Positions 10,430-20,605 of a stretch of 64,000 nucleotides of DNA are shown one piece after another. Source of the DNA: Impatiens glandulifera (lineage: Eukaryota; Streptophyta; Magnoliopsida; Ericales; Balsaminaceae); the NCBI RefSeq assembly GCF_907164915.1, contig NC_061866.1, forward strand, positions 24,693,905 to 24,757,904, in the 5' to 3' direction. Under the pieces are notes generated by a model. The model made no database searches, was not told the origin of the DNA, and saw only the letters and a list, made by a program, of their open reading frames with translations. Position numbers and translations under genes: made by a program. Position 1 is the first letter of the stretch, and each line of letters begins with the position of its first letter.

Positions 10430-11562
10430 GACTTTGTAAATGGCTCCTTCAACTCATTTGGTGAAGTAGTAAATGGCTATGAGTATAAACTCGTATTCGT
10501 TTAAAGCATGGAGATAGATTTTCCCAATGACATCAATTCCTCGTGTAGAAAATGTCCAAGGGGATGTCATATTATAAAGGAGTGGTGTCGAAGTATGCTT
10601 TAAGTTAGCATAGATTTGTCATTAATGACATCTCCTCACATAGTTCACACATTCTTGTTCTAGGTTTTTCTAATAATATTCTAGATAGAGTATTTTCTTA
10701 GTTAAAGTCAATACATTCATGTGTGGGCCACATGTCCCTGCTTGTACTTCTTTTATGATCCTTTTTTATTCAGGATCATCTACATATAGTATGTTTTGAC
10801 CGTCGAAAAATAGTCGGTAGAGTTGGTTTGTTATCCAAGCATAATTAGTAGAATAATGGTTCAACGCTTGTTGTTTCTTCGCTCTGAAATGGGATGAATT
10901 TTCTCCATACTCTATGTTTTTTGAGATTATTATACTAGGGCTTGACAGAACTCTCACAAGAAGTTACTACTCCCTTCTCAAAAGCACGTCTTTTCTTTTG
11001 TCGGATCTTATGGGATATGATTTTAATTCCATATGAAATTTAAGTCATGGCCGCAAGCATAGTCAAGGAATCCGTAAAGCGGTTTTGTGTCCTTAAAGCA
11101 TTAACAAATGATACTTGATCAAATTTGTCCATAAGTTTGGTTAGAGGGGCATGGTATGTTTTCATTTTTTTTCATTTTACTTATAATGTGTCGTTGGCTT
11201 GAAATATGACCAAATTAGAGTCGTCGATTACTTCTAATTTGGTTTTCCCTATTCGTATGCTAATTTGAGATCTGAGAGGCATTCCTTGTATTCGGCCTCG
11301 TTATTGATAATGGGGTATTCGAGTTTTACGGATAATGGGTTGTATGTCCCTTTTAGGTCAACTAAAAGAATCTAAATTCTATAACTATGCTTTCCTGATA
11401 CTTCGTCAAATATCAATTTCCATGTGTGTGACGTGAGACTCATAATTCTATCATTGGGGAATTAGGGTCCGTCTTCTGACTCAATAATGATTGGTTGGTC
11501 AGCTAGGAAGTCTATAACAATGCTTCATTTTATCGTATATGCTCTGTAATATTCGGATATCA

Positions 11563-11935
11563 TCATTTTAATTTGGATAGCCTAGGCTTTAAGAGTTTTC
11601 GTTGGAATAAGAAATGGATATAATCCAATCTAGATACCAACTTAATTGGATGGAAATGCATGTAGTGTCGTAACTTCTTGATGACCCATGCTAATGCCCA
11701 ACATACTTTCTCGGTCGGAGTGTAGTTAATTTCACATCCATTCATTCTTTACTGATGTAGTAAACAATTGTTTCGAGTTTATCCTTGTATTCTTGAGACA
11801 AAAGGCTTTCCATGGTAGTTCTATTACAATAAGGTATAATATGATAGGGACACCAGGTCTAGGCGACATGAGTATGGGAGTAGATTTTAAATAATCATTA
11901 ATTTTGTGAAACGCTTGTAGAAATTTTTTATCCAA
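11563..11935 (-). pseudogene. gypsy RNase H region, fragment
   Basis: Two overlapping minus frames. 11935-11732 resembles the connection region (FHKINDYL, STPILMSPRPGVP, LYL). 11745-11563 has NYTPTEKVCWALAWVIKKLRHYM and KLVSRLDYIHFLF, the second half of gypsy RNase H. A frameshift separates them. Confidence 0.75.
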
Positions 11936-12239
11936 TATAAATTTTTATCCTTCTTTAGAAGCTTAAACAATGGATCATATGTTGTGATAATCTTATTGAT
12001 GAATCAACTAATGTATTGGATTTTTACAAGGAATCCTCGGACCTCTCTTTCGATTCGAGGTACCGACATAGCCGTTATTGTTTATATTTTAGAGGGATTA
12101 ATTTTGATTCCTCTTTGGGTGATTAAAAAGCCCAACATTTTACTTCTTGTGGCTCTGAACGTATATTTCTTTGGATTAAGTCGTAGCTCATACTTTTTAA
12201 TTCTTTGAATGAATTTTTCGAGGTTTTAAACATACTCTT

Positions 12240-12760
12240 ATCGATCTTTGGACTTCACGATCATGTCGTCGACATAGAATTCTTTTTTTTTTTTGTGGAT
12301 CACGTTATGAAAGATCATGGTGGTTTCCTTTTGATAAGTTACTCACGTGTTCTTATGACCGTAAGGCATGACACGATAACAGAAAGTACATACTTCTGTT
12401 ATGAATGTGATTTTTTCCTTGTCTTATAGGGCCATCTAGATTTGATTGAATCTTGAGAATCTGTCCATGAATAATAAGAGTTCAAGACCGGCAGCATGAT
12501 CTACAAGTATGTCAATGTGAGGTAACGGGAAGTGATCTTTAGGGTTGTCCTTATTCAGATTTCGATAGTCCACACATACACGTATTTTCCAATCTTTCTT
12601 TAAAATAGTAACTACGTTGACTAACTAGGTAGGATCATCCACTACTTCAAGAAATCTAGCTTCGTATTGCTTTGGGACTTCTTACTTTATTTTGGTCACA
12701 ATATCATCCATCATTTGCCTAAACTTTTGTTTTTTTGTCTTAGCATCTGGATAAAGGGAA
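12240..12760 (-). pseudogene. gypsy reverse transcriptase, fragment
   Basis: The minus strand shows RT motifs in order: VTILKKDWKIRVCVDYRNLN, KDHFPLPHIDILVD, FMDRFSRFNQI, ITEVCTFCYRVMPYG, and the catalytic YVDD (12280 region). Stops interrupt it, for example after FNQI. It fits the Tat/Ogre-like label of the element. Confidence 0.82.
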
Positions 12761-13028
12761 AATGATATTGTGTGATCTTCGAATCGATGTATGGCATTTC
12801 CTTGTATGACTAGGCAAAAAGATCTTTAATGTCTTTTAAAAGCTCAACTAGTTTAATACGCTCTATTGGGTTTAAACTCAGGCCAATTAAAATGATATAA
12901 GGATCATTTAGCGTGTTCAAGTTTATTTCAAGTGTCTTTTTGACAGAAGAGATAATTTCGTCCTCGTTTTCTAAGAAGTTTCATTTCGAAATTTATATCA
13001 AAATAAAATGAAAGATCGTCTTTACTTG

Positions 13029-13544
13029 TTATACATTCGAAATCTTATTCTTGTACCACATCAAGGAGTTTGTTACATTTAGGAGGGGATATTCTATCAA
13101 GAGTATAATTCTTAACCTCCTTACAATGTACACTATTAAAGACCTCTCTACACATGAGAGGGTGATGAGTTTTGTTTCGTTGATCAGAGGGTCGGGTATG
13201 GCTTTTCTCATCTTTCGATATTGGAGAGTAGGACCCATGGAATCACCGGGGACAGTTGGTGGGAGGCGTTCTAGTTTATTGAGAATCCAGATGTAGAATA
13301 TTAGAGGAGAGTCACTTTTTCTCATGGTGGATGTTAGATATGATTCATTTAACTCCATTAGTATTTCTACTAGGATGAGATCTAATGGGTCTTTGATTCC
13401 TATAGGCATATGGTTGGCTATCTCTAACATCTTGGAGGATGGTTTGTGATTCGTTGAAGCTAAGAAGAAATGAGCATGTAGTATAGTTACTATCATCATT
13501 GATGAGCCTAAAGTTAGAGGAACTTTTCCATTTCTAACTTCCAT
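13029..13544 (-). pseudogene. gypsy ORF upstream of RT, unassigned
   Basis: 171 open codons upstream of RT in element order, where the end of gag, the protease or the linker to RT would lie. I recognise no protease motif. The sequence is rich in Ile and Leu and looks like drifted coding text. Assigned to the gypsy element only by position and strand. Confidence 0.4.
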
Positions 13545-14480
13545 TTTAGGCCATTTTTAGAAGTCAATGGTAGCCTTCTTTAGGATACTTTTAGATGTTG
13601 TTTTGGTATATTTGTATTCCTGTTGTAGCAGCTTTCTTAATGACATTTATTCTATAAAAGGTTTAAAGTGTAGAATATTTTTGTTGTCAATCAATAAGAT
13701 ATCCCGAAATTCTTTTATGGTGGGGCACATTTATCTCTCCTGTAAAGAAAGTTCTAGAGACAGGGCTCCATCTCCTTTACATTTGCATCATGAAGTTTTT
13801 ATTTATCGTGTAAGTTTTCATTCCAAATAATTAACGTAGTATCGCTCAACATAGACATTGTCTGAAATTGAACGCACAAAATAATTTACAAAAACTCTTT
13901 TCTTTTAAAAAAGGAACATACTCGAGAAGTTCATTAGACTATAGATGCATACACATAATACATATATAGTAGTCATGTAATTTCATTAGTTATGAGCTTT
14001 GGTTGTTTGGGCACGTCAAACAATCGATTTGGACAAATATCTAAGATTTGTGTGCTAAGATGAATCATAAGAGAGTATCACTCACCGATATTGTAGGTGG
14101 GTTAACACTCTAACTAACTGAGGAGTATAAACTCAGTCAGGAATTTTCCCCTATCTCCACAATGCCTACATCATATTAGACGGCTCATTACCAAAGAGAA
14201 TGGTCGGTCCCATGTATTATAGTTTCAACTCTTGCAACATCACTCAGTTTGTAACAGGTTGTTTTTCATCATCGACAATATTTACTCATAAGTTTGTAGA
14301 ACTACCAAGTCTTCTCATGTACTTCTGAATATAATTAGGGTTATGTATCCTTTATAGGTCCAGGAATTTATTAGGATAAAGCATATGTATCCGCTAGGTG
14401 ATATACATTTTAAGATGTGCCTATTAACTTGAAAATGTTTTTTAAAAGCCAAGTTTATGTTTTTGAGCTAAATAATTTAA
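13545..14480 (-). other. gypsy gag/leader area, no readable gene
   Basis: Lies between the RT-upstream ORF and the primer site, so gag and the leader would be here. Translation in all frames is short and broken and I recognise nothing. Confidence 0.4.
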
Positions 14481-14498
14481 TCCCCAACAGAGTCGCCA
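14481..14498 (-). promoter_or_regulatory. primer binding site of gypsy element
   Basis: Minus-strand TGGCGACTCTGTTGGGGA, the form found next to the 5' LTR of Tat/Ogre-like elements that use tRNA-Arg (family knowledge from memory). Confidence 0.65.
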
Positions 14499-14900
14499 CA
14501 AAGTTTTAACCCCCGTAAATCTCTTATCCTAGAAAAGCTTGAGGTTCGAGAAATTAAAAATTCGGTTTACGTGTCGAGAATTTATTTATAATAAACATTA
14601 TTTTAAAATATTTATAGAAATATGTCCCGATATTTTAAAATTAATTTTGATCAATTTTTAAATAATCAGTTAGATTTAAGATAATCAGATCATAATTTGA
14701 CTAAAAGAGATATTTGTATTTAAATTAATTAAATAATAATAAATTTAAAAAATCATTTATTAGAATAAAGAGTCGCCAATTAATTTTTAATTCAAAATCA
14801 ATAAAATTATACGTCTTCAAACATATGTTTACTAGAGATTCTTTTAAATTTAAAGTTTAGTGATATTCAGAAAAGGATTTTCACACTATATTTCAAAATA
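14499..14900 (-). repeat. gypsy 5' LTR remnant
   Basis: Contains cggtttacgtgtcgagaa and agagtcgccaattaa, words usual in LTRs of this lineage. The far edge fades into the satellite near 14900 and could not be fixed. Confidence 0.5.
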
Positions 14901-17814
14901 AATCTTTGGGATTTCGTTTCGGATTGATTGAGGGCTTGGAATTGGATTTCATTCCTTCGATTTGCCCAGATGAGTTTTATATTTCAAAATAAATCTTATT
15001 ATATATTATATTATATAAAATAAATTCAATTTTACAAATTCGAAAAATTACAAAATAGATTAAGAAAATTGATTGTAAATTGAAATACGATAATATAATT
15101 TTTTTTAAACCCTAAAATAGCTCTTATTATAAATACAAGTACTCCATGTTTTTTAAAATATCCCAAAATGAAAAAAAATTGTCTTAAAATAACTTATGAC
15201 ATGATGTTATAACTTTTACTTATTAAAAAAATTTAACCTAACATAAAATTTATACGAAATGGTATAATTTATTCAAATAGGGTTGGTGAAATTTCAGTTC
15301 GGTTTAGATGACTTTTATATATAAAAAAATCTTTTTAAATTATGTTAAATTAAATATATAAAAAATGAATTCAATTTGATATAAAATTATATGAAATATT
15401 TCAAAAAAAAAACAAGAAAACTAATCATAATTTCAAATAAATTGAGATTATTTTTTAAACCTAAAAAATACTAATTATAAATATAAATACCCAATTTTAT
15501 TAAATTATCCCAAAATAAAAAAATTCAAGTTTCAAAATAATTTTAGTGGGTTGAGATGACTTTTACTTATTAAAAACAAATTAACCTAATATAAACTAAT
15601 ACAATATATTATATATTATTCGAATAGGGTTGTGCGATAATTTTGGTTCGGCTGATATGACTTATATATATAAATCAATTATTATTTTAAATTATATTAA
15701 ATGAAATAAATTACAAATAAATGTATTTTTATAAAAAAAATCACACAAAACATCACAAAAATATATTAAGAAAACTTATTGAAATTCCTAATAAAATGAG
15801 ATTATTTTTTAATCCAGAAAACTTATTGAAATTCCTAATAAAATGAGATTATTTTTTAATCCCTAAAACTTTAATTATAAATACAAGTTCCTGATTTTTT
15901 TAGAATATCCCAAAATTACAAAACATATCTCAAAATGATTTATAATGTTTTGAGATAACTTTTACTTGTTAAAAATGAGTCTACTCTAACCTAAAATAAT
16001 ATGTATAAATTATTGGAATAAGGTTTGCGATAATTTTATTTCGGTTGAGATGACTTTTATATTCTAAAATAAAACTTTTATTTAAAATAAATTAAATGAA
16101 ATAAATCAAGAATATTGTAATTTGACATAAAATTACACGAAATATCCCAAAATATATTAAGAATACTAATTAAAATTTTATATATGATAAGATTTTCTTT
16201 TATATCCCAAATAAAAATCTAATTATAAATATAAGTACTTGATTTTCTTATATATTCCAAAATGAAAATAACATGTCCCTAAAAGATTTATATTATGTTG
16301 AGATGACTTTTACTTATTAAAAAAAATATAATCTAACTTAAAATTATACAACATGGTTTATATTATTCAAATAGGGTTTGCGATAATTTAGTTAGGTTGA
16401 TAAGATTTTATATATTAAAACAAATCTTGTTTGAAATTATATTAAATGAAATAAATTAAAAATAAATGCAATTTCATATAAAATCAAATAAAATAAATTC
16501 AAAAACTCACCGTAATTCCAAAAAAAGATTAGATTATTTTTTAAATCTCAAAAAAAACACTAATTTTTAATCAAAATATCTAATTTTGTTAGAATATCTT
16601 AAAATAAAAAAGTTTGTATCAAAATGATTCATAATATGTTAGATGACTTTTAGTTATTAAAACAAATTTAACCTAACATAAAATAATATAATATTTTATA
16701 TATTATTCGAATAGGTTTGCAATAATTTGATCGGGTTGAGATGTCTGGTATATTACAAAACCAATCTTTTTTTAGATTAAATTAATGAAAAAAATAATGA
16801 AATTTGACGTAAAATCACATTAATTATCCCTAATTATATTAAAAAAAACTAATTGATATTTCATATTCAATAAGATTATATTTTAAACCCAAAAAATCCC
16901 TAAATATAAATAAAAATCCTAATTTTCTTAGATAATCTCAAAATAAAAAAACATGTCTCTACATGATTTATAATGTATTGTGATATCTTTTACTTATTAA
17001 AAAAATAATATAACCTACCATAAAATTATATAATATTATATATTTTATTTAAATAGGGTTTGCAATAATTTCGATTCGGTTGAGATGACTTTTATATATA
17101 TAAATAAATCTTGTTGTAAATTATATTAAATGAAATAAATAAAATTTAATATAAAATCTCATTAAATATCACAAAGTAATTTCAAATACAATAAGATTAT
17201 TTTTTAAAACCCAAAAAACACTATTTATAAATATAAATAACTGATATTTTTAGAATATCCTAAAATTAAAAAATCATGTCTCAAAATTATTAATTGTGTT
17301 GAGAAGAATTTTACTTATTAAAAAAAATTTAACCTAACATAACATAATAAAATATTGTATACATTATTCGAATAATGTTTGCGATAATTTCGGTTCGATT
17401 AAGATGACTTTTATATCTATAAAACAAATATTATTTTAATTTATAATAAAATAAATAAATTAAAATAAATATATTTTATTAATAAAATAATTACACAAAA
17501 TATCTCAAAATAAATTAAGAAAACTCATTATAATTTCAAAATCAATACATATTTTCTTAAAATATCTCAAAAATAAAAAAAACATATCTTCAAATGATTT
17601 ATAATGTGTTGACATAACTTTTAATTAGTATAAAATATTATAATAAGGTTTGTAATTATTTCAATTCGGTTGAAATGACTTATATATTAAAAAATCATAC
17701 TTATTTCATATTAAATATAATAAAATAAATCAATAAAAATAAAATTTGACATAAAATTACACGAAATATACCAAAAATGATTAAGAAAAATAATCGAAAT
17801 TTCATATATGATAA
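14900..17814. repeat. AT-rich satellite, about 330-355 bp monomer (left block)
   Basis: The phrase gcgataattt-(c/t)-ggttcggttgagatgac recurs near 15283, 15636, 16028, 16380, 16707, 17060, 17390 and 17650, mostly 327-353 bp apart. The longer step (about 390) holds a local 42-bp duplication near 15775-15860. Each monomer has two copies of ttgagatgactttta about 115 bp apart, plus aacctaacataaaat and tctaattataaata boxes. No genes. Copies differ widely, so the array is old. Confidence 0.88.
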
Positions 17815-17819
17815 GATTA
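17815..17819. repeat. target site duplication GATTA (left) of element B
   Basis: gatta directly before LTR start TGTTAGG; the same five bases follow the right LTR at 31922-31926. Confidence 0.95.
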
Positions 17820-19078
17820 TGTTAGGATCGGGGACGCCCTTGGAGGACCGGGGTGTGTTTCCGGTTTACGTGAGGGTGGCCGCTTACAACACAACACACA
17901 ACTTGGTGATAGTCCGGTTAGAGACTATAACCGTTCTCAGCACTGCACAAACTGTCACAGACTCTTGAACCGGATTCAAGGGCGGAAATGTCTGTTTCAG
18001 GTTGAAGCAACGTTTGCGACTTTAGATGATGTTTAAGAAGGAGTCGGTTTAATGGAGGTGAGTGACCGGTTTTAGAAGAACGATTAGTTTGCGGTTTACG
18101 TTTAGAAATAGCGGGAAATGAAAGCGAATGAAAGAACACGAGACAAGGAATTTGTTTATGGATGTTCGGAGCAAACCCTCCTACGTCACCCCTTCTTCTC
18201 AGGTTATGAGAAGGATCTCCACTAACTCTTTAGAGTTACAATCACACTTCCGGTCGAGCCCAACTTCGCTACTCGCCGGTTACACCAAACTCACACTTTG
18301 ATGTAATACAATTACTCAATACAAACACACACAAGGAACTTCCGGTTTTAGGCACACCGGTTTTAGAATACAGGACTTTATCTCTCTAGCATTTAATGCT
18401 TTATGACTTTTTGAATTTATGATGCTCACAACTACAAGTACCGAACTGCATTGAATGAAGACGATCCGTCTTCCTTTTATAGCTGAAAGTAGCTAACGGC
18501 TACTTTCTTCTCTCTCTTGCGGATTGGTTGATCGTCATCACGCCTGTTTGCAGAAAGATTGCTTGCACGCTTCAACTTCCTCAACACCTGGCATTCATGC
18601 TGGTGACTTCTGAGCATATGATGACATAGGCGGTTTTCAGATTGATACACGTGTTTAACATCCGCTTCCGGTTGTCAGCATCGGATCAACAAAGCATCAT
18701 TGCTTTCCTCGCATGCTTCTGATCGGATCCGATCTTCTTTTATTCTTTCAAGACACGTTTCTTCCGTCATGGTACGTCACTCTTGAGATTTGATTCTTCT
18801 GACTTTTGATCTGTACTTTCCGGTTTCTGTGTCTTGTGCATTATGATCCGGTTGGAGTGTACTCTTTTGTTCTTCGTTAACCGGTTGCTTGAGAGAGTGA
18901 AGCCGGTTCCTGTGATCTTTTGACTTGATCACTTGAGACTGGTTTCTTTGAAGTAGTAGCAACCAGTTATTGATGCAAGATTTCCGGTTCCGGTTTGTTA
19001 AGTACCTGCACATGAAATTTAACTTCTGTTTAGTTTGTCTGGCCGGTTTCAAAATTAATCTACTTAATTTTTCTATCA
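17820..19078 (-). repeat. 3' LTR of element B, 1259 bp
   Basis: TGTTAGGATC...TTTCTATCA in plus orientation. Minus-strand TATA box ctataaaagg at 18473-18482. Conserved R/U5 block at 18154-18220, with TGACGTAGG and hairpin cttctca-ggtta-tgagaag. Against the other LTR it lacks a 7-bp gaactgc duplication and has 2 extra bases near 17956. Confidence 0.95.
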
Positions 19079-19310
19079 ATTTCTCCCTTTTTGATTATTT
19101 AGAATAAATATTCAAAAATTGTAATGTGTGGCCGGTTTTAAGAAAATTAACTTACTTAATTTTTCTATCAATTTCTCCCTTTTTGATTATTTAGAATAAA
19201 TATTCAAAAATTGTAATGTGTGGCCGGTTTTAAGAAAATTAACTTACTTAATTTTTCTATCAATTTCTCCCTTTTTGATTATTTAGAATAAATGTTCAAA
19301 ACTTGTAATA
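19079..19310 (-). repeat. 92-bp tandem repeat carrying three polypurine tracts
   Basis: Starts at 19079, 19171 and 19263, each 92 bp apart; two full units and a partial third. On the element strand each unit holds AAAAAGGGAGAAAT followed by TGATAGAAAAATTAAG (as far as a third copy reaches), the same words as the start of the 3' LTR. The PPT touching the LTR (19079-19092) defines the LTR used. So the PPT-LTR junction has been copied in tandem. Confidence 0.92.
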
Positions 19311-19543
19311 TATGGCCGGTTAACAGTATGAGTTCAATTGCTAAATTTGGGAAAAACGTGTTTGAAAAATGTGAATTTGATTTTTGATAAATGTATGTTT
19401 TAAAAGAAATAAGTGAGATTTTTAAGAAAACTATGTTTGAAAAGCATAAAACATATGTTTGAAAAACATAAGAAATAGCAGAATAACCGAGTTCTGAAAC
19501 ACAGTAAAGCATAATTGTTCAAAAATAGTTATAGAAATAGAGT
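19311..19543 (-). other. no gene seen; 3' non-coding spacer of element B
   Basis: AT-rich sequence between the accessory ORFs and the polypurine repeats. No motif recognised. Confidence 0.5.
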
Positions 19544-20596
19544 TTAGGGCTTGGATGGTCCCCCCTTGTCTTGCTCTTTTTCCAGTTCTTTCTCCAACCG
19601 TCTTCTTGCTTCTTCTTGCCGAGCTCTGTGTTCTCTAGCACGTCTGTCGGCATCGATCATCACACCGGCCCACACACTTGAATGACCGGTGACCTTTTTC
19701 TTAAGGTTGAAGTTGGCGCAAATTGGTTTTGGCGGTGGAGGAGGTGGAACAGTCAGAGGTCTGAGGCTTGGAGTTGCTGTGGATTCTCCGGTTGTCCTTC
19801 TTTTCCGTCTGTTTAGTTCCTCCGGATCTTCTTCTTCTTCCTCATCAAGCGGTTCCGCATTTAGCGCAACCGGTTCGGCTGTTTTCAGTTCTGCCCGCTT
19901 CATCACGTTTTTAATGGCACTTCGTTTCTTCTTGTTCTTGGTCCTTGTACTCATGGAGTGGGACGATTGACCCTGTGCCGGTTCCTGGACGTTTGCCTGC
20001 TCCTCTTCATTGCATTGTTGGGCAAGCTCATGGTCTTTATCTTCAAGTTCCTTCTGTAGCCGTTCTCTTTCAATCTCTTCTTCTTGCAATTTCCTTGCGG
20101 TTTCAGCATCCTTTTCGATTTGAGTCTGGGTTGAGCCGACTTGAACCTTGGACATTTCTCCGATTTGAATTGCTATTGCTTGCAGCATGTCCAAAAGTGG
20201 AGCGGTTGCGGTTTTGACGGACTCAGCAATCATGGCTTTAACAGTTGTTTGCATGGTTGTATCCATCATGGTTTGTAGAGAGTTTACCATTTTATCTTCA
20301 GCCACTGAGATTCTTTCGTCGGTTACTGCTTTAAAGTTCCCAAGGCATGAATCAGCTGTTTCTACCACTGCTTGCTTGATTTGATCGATGTCCAGAGCTT
20401 TAGCCGGTTGAGAGGCTTCTTGTTCTAGGTTTTCAGAGGTGCCGGATGTTTCACCAGTTATAGAGAAAGGCTTACTTTGAAATAACTCAGGATTGTTGAA
20501 TTGACGTTGGCAACTTTTCCACCATTGCTTGTCAAGACGATCGAAACTTTCCACAAGCTTTTCTCGTACCCCAAGAAATCTTTCGGCCATCTTCAT
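19544..20596 (-). CDS. accessory ORF3 tail (coiled-coil, polyproline), element B
   Basis: 350 codons from ATG. In the same frame as the ORF above it, separated by one TAA (20603-20605) and three codons, so it may be the C-terminal part of one protein of about 947 codons. In element D the matching part is continuous with the domain. Seen: helical part with Met/Thr-rich repeats, a Glu/Lys/Arg coiled coil (RKLQEEEIERERLQKELEDK), Lys-rich KNKKKRSAIKNV, six prolines in a row (PPPPPPKP), and a charged helical end (RARQEEARRRLEKELEKEQ). No signal peptide or membrane segment. Function unknown. Either a separate small protein or the tail reached by readthrough. Confidence 0.7.
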   Translation of the reverse strand: MKMAERFLGVREKLVESFDRLDKQWWKSCQRQFNNPELFQSKPFSITGETSGTSENLEQEASQPAKALDIDQIKQAVVETADSCLGNFKAVTDERISVAEDKMVNSLQTMMDTTMQTTVKAMIAESVKTATAPLLDMLQAIAIQIGEMSKVQVGSTQTQIEKDAETARKLQEEEIERERLQKELEDKDHELAQQCNEEEQANVQEPAQGQSSHSMSTRTKNKKKRSAIKNVMKRAELKTAEPVALNAEPLDEEEEEDPEELNRRKRRTTGESTATPSLRPLTVPPPPPPKPICANFNLKKKVTGHSSVWAGVMIDADRRAREHRARQEEARRRLEKELEKEQDKGGPSKP

Positions 20597-20605
20597 TTCA
20601 ATCGG

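Larger units (their letters stand above)
9430..14900 (-). mobile_element. Ty3-gypsy (Tat/Ogre-like) element, heavily decayed
   Basis: On the minus strand, protein fragments follow the gypsy order: RT (12760-12240), RNase H (11935-11563), integrase core (10429-10238), integrase C-terminus (about 9960-9640). At 14481-14498 the minus strand reads TGGCGACTCTGTTGGGGA, a tRNA-Arg-type primer site as I recall from the Tat/Ogre group. Right of it lies LTR-type sequence with gagtcgcca words. A motif with gcctacgtatc near 9520 fits the 3' non-coding part. Every fragment carries stops or shifts. Both outer edges are approximate and no TSD was found. Confidence 0.8.

Noticed and set aside
13567..13830. 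Plus-strand 87-codon ORF
   Set aside because: No family likeness; lies in decayed gypsy sequence of the other strand.
19689..20384. Plus-strand frames over the accessory ORFs
   Set aside because: Antisense shadows of ORF3; composition and stops follow the minus-strand codons.
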